Origin: Gigaspora margarita
Lineage: Eukaryota; Glomeromycota; Glomeromycetes; Diversisporales; Gigasporaceae
Reading direction: 5' to 3'
NCBI GenBank assembly: GCA_009809945.1
Contig: WTPW01000554.1
Coordinates: forward strand, 68,837-132,836
Length of the DNA: 64,000 bases
Part shown: piece by piece, positions 10,013 through 20,495 of the stretch
Layout of the letters: every line of letters starts with the position of its first letter
How positions within the stretch are numbered: position 1 is the stretch's first letter
Translations under genes and position numbers: made by a program
Notes under the pieces: generated by a model
The model's database searches: none
What the model was told of the DNA's origin: nothing
What the model saw: only the letters and a program-made list of their open reading frames with translations

Positions 10013-12377
10013 CATCAGCAAATTTATAGTACCGAAATCTTTCGAAAGATCTTGCATTACTGCAAAATCTTTCGAAAGATTTCGCATATGCAATATTTTT
10101 CGAAATATTTTGAAATATATTTTGAAATATTTCAGCTCAAAATATTTCGAAAATAGTTTCGAAATATTTCGAAAGTGGATTTGAAATATTTTTTGAAATA
10201 TTTTGTAATCGAAATAATTCAAAATATTTTAGAACTGGCTGGATCAGCTAGATCAGGATATGTAACCTGGGTCATGCCAAGGACGCATTGACTATATTTT
10301 TGAAATAGTTCAAAATTTTGTATTATGTATCAAAATTAATCTACAAATTCTGTATTACAAGATTAGATCAGATCTTTGTTTATAAATTAGATCTTCTATA
10401 TAGTTTTACATTGTTTTTTTTTCTTTCGCTTTAACAGTTACATAGTGTTTTGAATCACTGGGTAAAAAAANNNNNNNNNNNNNNNNNNNNNNNNNNNNNN
10501 NNNNNNNNNNNNNNNNNNNNNNNNNNNNNNNNNNNNNNNNNNNNNNNNNNNNNNNNNNNNNNNNNNNNNNNNNNNNNNNNNNNNNNNNNNNNNNNNNNNN
10601 NNNNNNNNNNNNNNNNNNNNNNNNNNNNNNNNNNNNNNNNNNNNNNNNNNNNNNNNNNNNNNNNNNNNNNNNNNNNNNNNNNNNNNNNNNNNNNNNNNNN
10701 NNNNNNNNNNNNNNNNNNNNNNNNNNNNNNNNNNNNNNNNNNNNNNNNNNNNNNNNNNNNNNNNNNNNNNNNNNNNNNNNNNNNNNNNNNNNNNNNNNNN
10801 NNNNNNNNNNNNNNNNNNNNNNNNNNNNNNNNNNNNNNNNNNNNNNNNNNNNNNNNNNNNNNNNNNNNNNNNNNNNNNNNNNNNNNNNNNNNNNNNNNNN
10901 NNNNNNNNNNNNNNNNNNNNNNTTTTTTTTTTTTTATTTATTATTTTTTAATTTTTTTTATTTTATTTCTATATTTTACAAAAATACCAACCCTAAATTC
11001 TCTAGCACTTTACAAGAAATCCAACGACTTTTCGCCACTTTGCGCAGCTCTTCGAAACTCTGCAATAACACACAATTGCTTTCTCTAGCAATTTGTAAAT
11101 TTTCAAGAACGCCTCTTTACATTAGAGAAATGGAGATTTGGGTTTTATTTTTTTATTCAGTTTGCTTATATTCTGTTTTTTTGTTTGTTTTCTTTTTACT
11201 TATTTCTTTAATTTTTATTTTTTTATTTATTCTGGCACATTTCGAAAACCTTCGACAATTTTTAAATTGCAAGAAACGAACTCTTACTTTAGGGAAATAG
11301 AGATTTGGGTCTTCATTTTTTTTATTTAGTTTGCTTACATTTTTGTTTTTTGGTTGTTTTTCTTTTTTTTTACTTATTTTTTTAATTTTTTTTATTTATT
11401 CCTGACTTTCTTTGGAACTTTGCAAAAAAACGACCTGACTTTTCTGGTACTTTACAAGAACACCAACTCTAACTTCTCTGGCACTTTGCAAGAACAAACT
11501 GGATTTTTCTGGAAATACCAACACTTTTGAGAAGTGGTTTTTTTTTTATTTTTTCACTTCTCTACTATTTTTAGGAAGTATTTAAAAAGAAGAGCAAAAC
11601 GAAGATGATAGCGAAAACAAAAGAATAGCTGAAACGAAATGATAGTTAAAACAAAGAAGCAAAATAATAGCTAACTGGGGCAAGCAAAAATAAGCGTGTA
11701 GGGCTAGTTTTTTATGGGATTATATGCAAAGAAGTATGAAAGTATTTTAAATACAGTTTTTTTTTGTTTCAGTTTTGTTTTTTTCATTTTTTTTTGAGTT
11801 CATTTTTTTTCGTCGTTTTTTTTTTATTTTTTTTTTGTATAATATATGTATAATAATATATAATAAAATATGTAATATTGAATAAAAATGTATATTTAAT
11901 TTAAAATAAATCTAAAATATATAATGTATAATAATAAATAAAAAAATATAAAATTTTATATTAAAATGCGAAACAATGCGAAAACCTGTGAAAACGATCA
12001 AAAATTTACAAAAGCGTGTTTATGTGAATATGTATATTGTTTATTTATTATTTTTAAAAAATTTCAAAATTTTGTAAAATATTGCGAAATATTGCGATAA
12101 TATGCAAAAAATTACCTCNTGCAACCCCGGAGGGGATAATTAGGTACAAATTAGGTANGGGGGTTGCATTGTTTTTATTTGTCCTATNTCNCAATATTTC
12201 GCAATACATTTTGAAATATTTCGAAATTTCTTTTAAAATCTTTCGAAAGAAATGCATACCGAAATCTTTCGAAAGATTGCGATTCTTTCGAAAGATTTCG
12301 CGTCGATTGCAATTCTTTCGAAAGATTTTTGGCATGCAATTTTTTTCGAAAGATTTCGTATATTTATTTTGCTGATG
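10013..12377 (+). mobile_element. CATCAGC-family element, copy B (2365 bp incl. gap)
   Basis: Ends CATCAGCAAA and TTTGCTGATG are inverted repeats, flanked by the 2-bp duplication TA (10011-10012, 12378-12379). Both subterminal regions are arrays of short palindromes, ctttcgaaag and cgaaatatttcg, five or more near each end. The interior is T-rich with recurring ctttgcaagaac-type words (11000-11500) and no ORF. CpG is abundant, unlike the neighbours, which suggests a young copy. It lies inside LINE 1. No transposase is visible, so it is probably non-autonomous. Confidence 0.85.
10471..10922. other. Assembly gap (452 N)
   Basis: Run of undetermined bases directly following an A run and preceding a T run. 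In the related copy near 29364 the same flank runs into a pyrimidine-rich tract, so the gap probably hides low-complexity DNA. Confidence 0.95.
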
Positions 12378-12379
12378 TA

Positions 12380-13680
12380 CCTATCAACATCAACTCACTA
12401 ATCTTCTATCACTTATTCAAAATCTTAATTCACAAGAACTTCATTTCTATACTGATGCTTCAATACAAAATTCACAATCATCAGATATTAAATCTGATAT
12501 TGGTTGGATTTGTGAAAACAATACTTATATTAAATTTAATGCAGCTACTACCTCATATCCTGATACAACACATACTGAACTTGAGGCAATTATTTATCTT
12601 CTTCTTGCAACTCCTAGTAATATCCATATAAATATTCATTTAGACAACAATACTGCAATCAAAAATCTAAAACAAACACACTTCTCTAAACCTATACAAA
12701 ACAAAAATTGGGATATTATATCTATTATTAATCAAATCAAATCTATTAAAAACATTGTATTCACTCTACACAAAATCAAATCACATACTAACTTTTTTCA
12801 TAGCCAAGCAGGTTTACTTGCAAAACATGGAACTAGCAACCCAATACTTAAAATTACCCATATTTTTCTAAACCTCCCAACCTATTTTCTATGAAAAAAT
12901 TATCTACTTCCTTTTAAAATATGAACTTTTATCAAAAATATATATACTATACAAGAACTATATTTCTGGTCTACTCTTAAAATTTTTAAAAACATAACTG
13001 AAATCAATTGGATACTATGTTTTAATATTCTAAACACATTTGAATACAATCACTCTAAATACTCTTTTAGAAATAAAATTTTAACTAATAATCTTCCAAC
13101 TATAGAAAATCTTTATATTCGCTATTCTTATCTATATTCTACATCAAAATGTTCTTGCTGCCCAAACACTAAAGATACTTTACACCTACTTCTTTGCCCA
13201 AACAATAACAATAATATTCAACAATCTATAATTTGTATAATTACTAATACACTTACTTCTCTTAAAATTACTACTGCATCTCCAACTACAATACTCAATA
13301 TTCTCTTTTACTCTATACTCAATATATCTAGTCCACAATACGATCTTATTCTATACTATATTATTAGAATTTACTCTTCTAATATTTTTGAAAATATTAA
13401 ATTACTTATTGCAAAACAAACTAAATTATTCCTTACTACTTTGTCAAATAATTTTTTAGATTGGTTTCAAGATATTATTTGGTTTTCACGAAACATTTCT
13501 TAACATCAATGGGAACATGCTCGCAATATCACCTCAAAAATGAAAAAAAAGAAATATTTTTTTCAAATATATCCTATACAACAACTACACCCTCATCAAA
13601 TATATCTCATATAGATTTTTCTCCTTTTATAGAAAAATGGTTTCTACAAGGTTTTTCGCTAACAAACTGTATACACTAAT
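12380..13680 (+). pseudogene. LINE 1 RNase H domain and C-terminal region
   Basis: RNase H type I: LHFYTDAS (Asp 1), THTELEAI (catalytic Glu), IHLDNN (Asp 2) are all present at about 12440, 12560 and 12640; the last motif reads SQAGLLAKH, so the fourth acidic residue appears to be replaced. Further on, CSCCPNTKDTLHLLLC (about 13148-13195) is a C-x2-C-x7-H-x3-C zinc motif common behind LINE reverse transcriptases. The frame is interrupted by TGA at two Trp-like sites near 12895 and 12920 and a TAA near 13501. The domain would remove RNA from the hybrid during insertion. Confidence 0.85.
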
Positions 13681-13902
13681 GCCATTGGCATATACTTTAG
13701 GCTTCCTCCAACCTATTCTAGCTATTCAATTAATCTGTAATAATTAATTATAGCATTCATAGAAAATAGGGGGTATAATGTCACATTGGGTGCCTGTTTC
13801 ACAGTAACACAAATGTAGTTCTAAAATCTTTAAATGTAAACATTTTGTTTTTACTTAAATAAAGTTTCAACTATGGCATTTTTACTTTAAAAAAAAAAAA
13901 AA
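13681..13902 (+). terminator. LINE 1 3' untranslated region and poly(A) tail
   Basis: Non-coding 3' end with AATAAA at about 13857, followed 25-30 bp later by a run of 16 A and then the right target duplication. The layout matches a polyadenylated RNA that was reverse transcribed. Confidence 0.8.
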
Positions 13903-14041
13903 AAGATTTATAAAGTTTAAATTAAAAAAATTTATTAAGTTTGATTAGAAAGTTTTCAAATTATTTGAATTTAAAATTTTAAAAAAGGAGATACTTATTC
14001 ATAATAAAATATGGTAATAATTTAATAATAATAATTTAATT

Positions 14042-14959
14042 GATGATCTGCCAGTCAACTGATGCATGATCATAGTGTAACGTGATACAAATTACTATGT
14101 AAATCACTTATAGTTGAAATGCCACGATCACCCAAGGAAAAATATTTTTTTACTAAGTTAATAGTCAATGTCCACTAATTGAAAATTGTAGAGCTCATCG
14201 AGATGCATCTAATAGTAGTTAGATCATTAAAACCGGCCCAGTAGATGCGGAGATATCGTCAAAAAACGATTGGCTGACTATATAAAATTCGATGTAAACA
14301 AATATTTGGTTACATAAAATTTTATACAGTTAGCCAATCGTTTTTCGATGATAACTCAGCTTCTACTAGGTTAATTTTAATGATCTCATCTCTTTTAGAT
14401 TCGTCATAATGAGCTCTACATCTTTCAATTAGTGGGCATTGGCTGTTAACTTGGTAAAAAAATTATTTTTCCTTGGGTGATCGTGGCATTTCTACTATAA
14501 TAATCTATGTATAGGTAGAAATTCCATGATCACCCAAGGAAAAATAATTTTTTTACTAAGTTAACAGCTAATGCCCACTAATTGAAAGTTGTAGAGCTTA
14601 TTATAACGAATCTAAAGGAGGTGAGATCATTAAAATTGACCTAGTAGATGCTAAGTTATCATCAAAAAACGATTGGTAAAATTTTATGTAACCAAATGTT
14701 TGTTTACATCAAATTTTACATAGTCAGCCAATCGTTTTTCGACGATATCTCCGCATCTACTAGGCCGATTTTAATGATCTAACTACTGTTAGATGCGTCT
14801 CGACGAGCTCTATAATTTTCAATTAGTGGGCATTAACTGTTAACTTAATAAAAAAATATTTTTCCTTGGGTGATCTTGGCATTTCGTCTATAAGTGATTT
14901 ACGTAGAAATTTGCATCACGTTATACTATGATCATGCATCAGTTGACTGGCGGATCATT
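14042..14959. mobile_element. Foldback element with two internal hairpins, AATT-flanked
   Basis: Outer inverted repeats of about 75 bp begin gatgatctgccagtcaact and end at the matching aatgatccgccagtcaact on the other strand; AATT flanks both ends (14038-14041, 14960-14963). Inside are two complete palindromes in tandem (about 14121-14495 and 14516-14886), each beginning and ending with a version of aaatgccacgatcacccaag. A sister element with a single hairpin lies at 56377-56900. Non-coding. Confidence 0.8.
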
Positions 14960-15012
14960 AATTAATAATAATAACTAGCTAATAATAAACTAATAATAAT
15001 AATAACAAATTA

Positions 15013-16178
15013 GGGGTCTTAGTAGGTCATGTTAGATCAGATTTGGGCCTAACCCGGGTTAGACCTACTTGGATCAAAACCCAACCCAGATCTGACTCAC
15101 CTCATATCAAACCCAACCTGGGTCTGACCCACTTCATATCAAACCTAACCTGGATCTAACCCAATCCAACCCAGGTTGAACCAAAGTCAATAATAGTTGC
15201 TACATAGTAAAGTCTAAATTTTACTATCCCTTAGATTGTAGTAGGACACAGACAAATTTGTCTGTATTTTTGCACTTTTTTTGCTCTGATTTACTTTTTT
15301 TAAATATCAAGATAATTAAATAAATCTTTGTACAATTATATTTAAAAATAAGGATTACTTTTTTGCAAAATTAGTTTTTATATTGTAAGAAAAAAATTTT
15401 AAGTTATATATAAACTAAAAATAGATATCTTTAAGAAAAAATTTTTTTAAAAAATTTATTACAATTTCTCTGTAATCTTATTTAGTCTTAGTTTTAAAGC
15501 TATAGTTCTTAAGACAATATTGTAGTTTATATAAAGAATGATAACTTTTATTATTGCAACTTTAATAATTTATTTGTAAAAATCAAGACTTGTATTAGAA
15601 GTAATTTTTTTTTTATAGATGGGAACATATAAAATTTAAGAAAATCTAAAAAAAAATTTTAATAGTAAAAATGCTAATACAAGAACTTTAAACTTTGATT
15701 ATACTAACATTTTCTAATAATTTTAAAAAATTTTTATAACAAAGTTACTAAAACAAAACTCAACGAATATTTTTTACTTAGAAAAGATATAGCAAAATCA
15801 ATATTTAAAATTTTATTAAAATTTTTAAAATACACAGGCAAATTTGCTTGTGTTACAATCTAAGGGATATAAATCGATAAAACACGCTTAAGTAATCTTG
15901 TTTAGAAGATCAAAATGCATATATTTTGTAATTTTTATCCAAATCAGAAAAATTTTTATTATTTGACTTTTAATCTTTACGTTCAACGCAAAAAATTAAA
16001 ATCTTTTAAAAAATATGAAAATTTCAAAGTATATGTATTTTAATCTTTCAAACAAGTTTACTTAAGCACTTTTTATCAATTTAGATAGTAAAATTTGAAC
16101 TTTACTATGTAGTGACTACTTGCGATAATTGTATATAATCAGGTTGGGTTGGGTTAGATCCGACCTAGCTAAGACCCC
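15013..16178. mobile_element. TA-flanked element with GGGGTCTTAG ends, split by a MITE
   Basis: Inverted termini GGGGTCTTAG on the left and CTAAGACCCC on the right with TA duplications at 15011-15012 and 16179-16180. Subterminal parts repeat aacccaacc and gggttaga words. The middle is interrupted by the TCCCTTAG element at 15227-15867; the words tacatagtaaagt and actttactatgta on either side pair across it. Non-coding. Confidence 0.75.
15227..15867. mobile_element. TCCCTTAG-family TA element, copy 1 (641 bp)
   Basis: Ends TCCCTTAGATTGTA and TACAATCTAAGGGA with TA duplications at 15225-15226 and 15868-15869. Inner ends share caaatttgcctgtgt. Two more copies are at 33892-36321 and 45419-46075. 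Only this copy is uninterrupted in the middle, and it supplies the empty site for the insertion at 34184. No ORF; Tc1/mariner-type MITE. Confidence 0.85.
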
Positions 16179-16219
16179 TATAACAGATACAGTAATTGAC
16201 TATACAAATTAGATAATAA

Positions 16220-17254
16220 CAGTCATAGAAAATGTCCTCTTGAAATAAGTTTAAAATAAGTTTATAATAAAAAGTATAAAAAACATATAAATTTACTATA
16301 AACTTTGAGCTAAAGATCCTTCTCGGCTTATTTAATTAACTTAAAATTAAATTTTGCAGGTATATAGAACAAAAAAAGAAAAAAATTTTGAGCTTAAAAA
16401 CTGTGTTAAAATTTTGCTAATTTTGCACTTTTTCAAAATATAACTCTGTTAAAAACAAATATTTACAAATTTTAAATTAGCAGTTATGTAAAAATTATGC
16501 TCTGAACAACTTTACTTAGATGACAGAAGTAGGTTACCTTGTAAGAAAAATGGTTTATCTATAAAATTTATTGTATTTTATGATCTAACTTTTTTTCTTT
16601 ATTAGGCAACCTACTTTGGCTCTTAAGCAAAGTTGTCCGGCATATAATTTTATACTATATTTGAGGTTTAAACACGCTTTCTTGAACATTTTGCTATGAA
16701 AAATGGGTTTAAATTTAGAAAAAATTTTGTTAAATTAAAAAAAAAGTTTTGCAAACTTTAAACCTATTTTTTACTTAGTAAAAGGTCCAAGAAAGTACTT
16801 TTAACTTTAACTATAGTGTAAAATTACATGCCAAACAACTTTGCTTAAGAACCCAAAGTAGATTGCCCAATAAGAAAAAAAGTTAGATCATGAAATATGA
16901 TAAATTTTAACTTTATTACATAGATAACCCATTTTTTTTACAAGGTAACCTACTTCTGTCGCCTAAGTAAAGTTGTTCAGAGCATAATTTTACACATAAC
17001 TGCTAATTTAAAATTTGTAAAAATTTGTTTTTAACAGAGTTACATTTTGAAAAAGTGCAAAATTAGCAAAATTTTAATGCTGTTTTTAAGCTTAAAATTT
17101 TCTTCTTTTCTTGTTCTATATAACCACAAAATTTAATTTTAAGTTATTTAGTTAAGCTTAGAAGGATCTTTAGCTCAAAGTTTATAGTAAATTCATATGT
17201 TTTTTTTATAATTTTTATTATAAACTTATTTCTAGGGGACATGTCCTATGACTA
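16220..17254. mobile_element. Giant hairpin element, copy 2
   Basis: Diverged sister of 7901-8967 with the same ends (cagtcatag, ctatgact), the same internal words (gaacaactttactta, taggttaccttgtaag) and the same long-palindrome layout meeting near 16738. A 4-bp ATAA lies on both sides (16216-16219, 17255-17258). Arms differ at more positions than in copy 1, so it is older. Confidence 0.8.
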
Positions 17255-17258
17255 ATAA

Positions 17259-17661
17259 TAATAAATTAACATTAATATTAAAAAAAAAAGTTTAAATAAT
17301 TTTTAAAGTATCTATTGATAAGTTTTATTAATTGCAGTATACAGAATTATAAAAGTTTATAATTGATATCTATATAATGAGTTTTATTTAGCCCTTTAAA
17401 ATTTTTTTTAAAATAATATGAATTTGAAATTCTAAATTATCCTATTGTATAAAAAATTTGTGGGCTGTCTAATTAGAAAAGGTTGGAACAATTTATAAAA
17501 AATGGTAAATTTTTTTTTTGTTTATTGTAAAAAATTTTTGATTTTAAAGATAACAAGTCATGTACTATATCTGATATAAAATCATATAATCTGCACACTT
17601 TATGCACATATAAACAAAATTGATTGGTTAAATAAATAAATTGATTTGTACATATAATTGT
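17259..17661. other. AT-rich intergenic DNA
   Basis: No gene or repeat boundary recognised; the minus-strand ORF at 17473-17745 runs into the next element and looks fortuitous. Confidence 0.5.
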
Positions 17662-18000
17662 TACAGTCAAACCTCCATAAATGCAATGTGTACAAACAAG
17701 CCTACAATATGCATTTAGGGAGGTATTGCACTTAGAGAGAGCCAATTAAATTGCAGCTTTAAAGATTAGATCAAGTTTGTATTACTTCTACTAAAAACTG
17801 TATAACCTATCTTAAATACTAACATTTGATTGGCTATGTGCATTTAGGGAGGTAGTATGATATAGAAAATTATTTGGAAGAACATGCATTTACAGAATAT
17901 AGAACATGCATTTATCACTAATAATTTCTTACAGACAAGACAAAAACGTGCATTTAGAGAGATATTGCATTTATGGAGATTGCATTTATAGAGGTCTAAC

Positions 18001-19404
18001 TAGAGCTTTGACTGGGTCAGGTGACCCGTACGGGTCATCTGACCTGGTGGGTCATGGGTCAAAAATTGCTCTGACCCAGGTCAAACGGGTCAGAATTTAA
18101 AATAGGCAAAAACGCATCATAGCGGGTTTTTATCATGATTGGTCAATAGATCATCTTGTGAAGTAATTGCTTTAAAGGTTAACTTTATTATTGGAATAAA
18201 TTTCATAATTTTTCAAAAAATTTTTTACAGAATATTAGTTATGCCAAAAAACATGAACTCAGTGGTCCGCATATTCATGAAGTGTATATAGATGAATGTC
18301 AAGATTATCAAATCGTGGATATCGCGCTTATATTGAAGCTCTTCGATCATGCAGACGGGATCTTCTTGGCCGGAAATATAGCACAATGCATTGCAAGAGA
18401 ATCTCTTTTCGATTTCAAAGTATGTATAAACTATCTTTTAACAAGTAGTAATATCTCATGATTATATTAATTTAAATTTTTTAGACATACGTTCCTTGTT
18501 GTACCTTTGGGAACTTAAACGACCATTAACCAATTATAACAGATGTGGTATCATAAAGCCCAAACAATTCGAAATGAATATTAATTATCGTTCTCATAAT
18601 GAAATTCTTAAACTCGCCTCTTCAGTAATTGATCTTATCTGGCATTTTTTTCCTGATTCAATTGATAAACCTTCATGCGAGCGTAGCGAGGTTGGCGGTC
18701 CGAAACCTGCCATCCTTAATGAAATTTCAGCCGAAGAATTCTTTTTAAAAGTCTTCAATTCTGTAAATGTGCAGGGAAAGCATACTACTAATCATATCGA
18801 ATTTGGAGCTAAACAGATTATTATCATGCACGATGATGATGATAAAGAGTTTGTGATGAAACTAGTTGAAGAGGCTGCAATGGTAGAGACAGTTTTTGAT
18901 TGTAAAGGAATGGAGTTTGACGTTGTGTTGTATAATTTCTTCAAGAATTCACCCGCACATAAAAAGGTATAACTTACATATCTTATTTCGAATTACTACT
19001 GTACAAATATTTATTAATATAAGATATATCCGTTTTAGTGGAGAGTAATTCACTCTTTCTTAGATAAAACTGAAAAAGGAGTTCCAATCTTCTCTTGTGA
19101 GTAGCATTGTTCCCTTTCTTCTGAGCTTAAACAACTTTACGTTGCAGTGGAAATTTTAAACTTTAACTAAATCGTTGCGAATAAGAAACTAATATGCATA
19201 AAGATAGTAACCAAATTCAATATTTGCTTGATCATCCAATCAAATTAAAAGTTTGCTTTGCTATATTGCGCAATTTAAATATAACTGTATAGGTATCTTT
19301 AAAAAATTTTGCAATTGTCCGCATGACCCGTTGACCCGGGTCATGACCCAGGTTAAGTATCTGACCCGTCAGGTCACTATTATCTGACCCGGGTCAAAGC
19401 TCTA
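18001..19404. mobile_element. hAT-like element with captured helicase exons
   Basis: Ends TAGAGCTTTGACT and GGTCAAAGCTCTA are inverted repeats, flanked by the 8-bp duplication GGTCTAAC (17993-18000, 19405-19412), the length typical of hAT elements. Subterminal DNA on both sides consists of repeated GGGTCA/TGACCC words (18010-18090, 19318-19395). The interior is not transposase but a spliced fragment of a UvrD-type helicase gene. This is the layout of a Pack-type, gene-carrying non-autonomous transposon. Confidence 0.85.
18232..19155 (+). pseudogene. UvrD/Rep-type helicase fragment (TRANK1-like), three exons
   Basis: Three exon pieces with introns. Piece 1 (18232-18419) reads HEVYIDECQDYQIVDIA, the Walker B DECQD box (motif II), then GIFLAGNIAQCIARE (motif III). 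Piece 2 (18485-18966) has MNINYRSHNEILKLAS (motif IV) and VETVFDCKGMEFDVVLYNFF (motif V). Piece 3 (19039-19155) gives SSELKQLYVAV, the start of motif VI. Introns 18420-18484 and 18967-19038 begin GTATGT and GTATAA and end TTAG. Splicing at the GT of the first donor loses frame by one base; one G seems deleted. In piece 3 a TAG interrupts. The N-terminal Walker A part is absent. The family (TPR and ankyrin repeat-containing helicases) is expanded in mucoromycete fungi; function here is lost. Confidence 0.85.
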
Positions 19405-19416
19405 GGTCTAACTGTA

Positions 19417-20209
19417 TTATCTAACTTGCATGCTTTTTTAGTTTTGGTAATTACAATTTGCTATATGCATAATTTGGCTATTTTTACCATAATTCTGGAC
19501 ACTTTAAATTAAACCAAAGTTGGTACCAAACCCTTTTGTACTTCAAAACCTTATCTAAAACTAAAATCTTACCCAAAACCTAAAATCTTATTTGAAATCT
19601 GAAACTTTATCTAAACTATCCAACCTTCTATATACATTGATTGCATTAATATATGCACTAATGTATACAATGTATCTCTTCAATATGCATTAATTGCACT
19701 GATGTATGTTATATTTCTTCTTTAGAATTCAATAAAATTTTAATATCAGCACTATTGAGCTAAAATACATCCAACAATTTATTGCATATGTGCAGTTCTT
19801 TTTGTAATTCTGGAGTTTATATTTGTTGATTTTGCAAGCATTAGTTTTTTTTTACTTACTATATAAAAACTTGATACAATATCAAATAATATCTACTAAT
19901 AGTTGAATTGATAAGTTATCAAGAATTAAATAAATTGTTGGTTTAAAAGGCATCAAATACTTATTGGCAATTTCTTCTATTATTCTAAATTTTGAAATTA
20001 GTTGTAATAATAGTAAGATATTAAAAATAAAGTTGACTAGCTTTAAAAAAACAAACTGCAATAACTGAAATTTCTAATTAAAATTTTTTGTTCTTTGATT
20101 TGTTATATAGGTATATAGGAATTATTGTTCACACTTTTTTGAAAACAGCTATAAGTAAAAATGTTTAAAAATAATAAATTTAAAAGAAATTTGCAGATTT
20201 TTTTGTAAT
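19417..20209. other. AT-rich intergenic DNA
   Basis: Contains short direct repeats (accttatctaaaactaaaatcttacc-like words at 19548-19620), otherwise no recognisable gene. Confidence 0.5.
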
Positions 20210-20493
20210 TAGAAATGTTAAAAGTTTAGTCCAGTCCAATTTTACTAAAGTTCAGTTCCAAGTCAAACTTGGAACTTGACTTGCATTGCACATGTCATGT
20301 ATATTAAATATAACTCAAAAGAAATGCATGTGTGCAAAGTATATACAACAAAATATATATAAATAGCTATATTTAAATATTCAAGATATATATTCAATAT
20401 GAGTTGAGTTCCAAGATTGAATTGGAACCAAACTATAATAAAAACTTAACTTTTGAAATTGAGTTGGACTAAACTAAACTTTTAATACCTCTA
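20210..20493. mobile_element. Short TIR element (about 284 bp)
   Basis: Left tagaaatgttaaaagtttag pairs with ctaaacttttaatacctcta on the right; cagttccaagtc and gagttccaagat words pair further in. It abuts the next element, which duplicates its last bases. No clear target duplication. Confidence 0.55.
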
Positions 20494-20495
20494 TA

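Larger units (their letters stand above)
4302..13902 (+). mobile_element. LINE-1-like retrotransposon (LINE 1), degenerate, with three nested insertions
   Basis: Non-LTR retrotransposon with an ORF1-like segment, an APE-type endonuclease, reverse transcriptase, RNase H and a C-terminal zinc motif in that order. It is bounded by an 11-bp target duplication AAGATTTATAA (4291-4301 and 13903-13913) and ends in AATAAA (about 13857) plus a 16-A tail, the signature of target-primed insertion. Three later insertions interrupt it (7901-8967, 8984-9089, 10013-12377); without them it is about 6.1 kb, normal for the class. Stops and frameshifts make it non-functional. The first 90 bp are distinctly richer in G+C than the rest and may be the original 5' end. 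Confidence 0.9.
17664..19414. mobile_element. pogo/Tc1-like MITE, split by a hAT-like element
   Basis: Left end CAGTCAAACCTCCATAAATG, right end catttatagaggtctaactg; these are inverted repeats of the pogo/Tigger style (CAGT...ACTG) with TA at 17662-17663 and 19415-19416. Internal words gtgcatttagggaggt recur. The right arm is interrupted near its tip by the element at 18001-19404, so about 350 bp belong to this MITE. Confidence 0.75.

Noticed and set aside
10450..11088. 212-codon ORF spanning the N run
   Set aside because: Most of it is undetermined sequence; the flanks are non-coding parts of a transposon.
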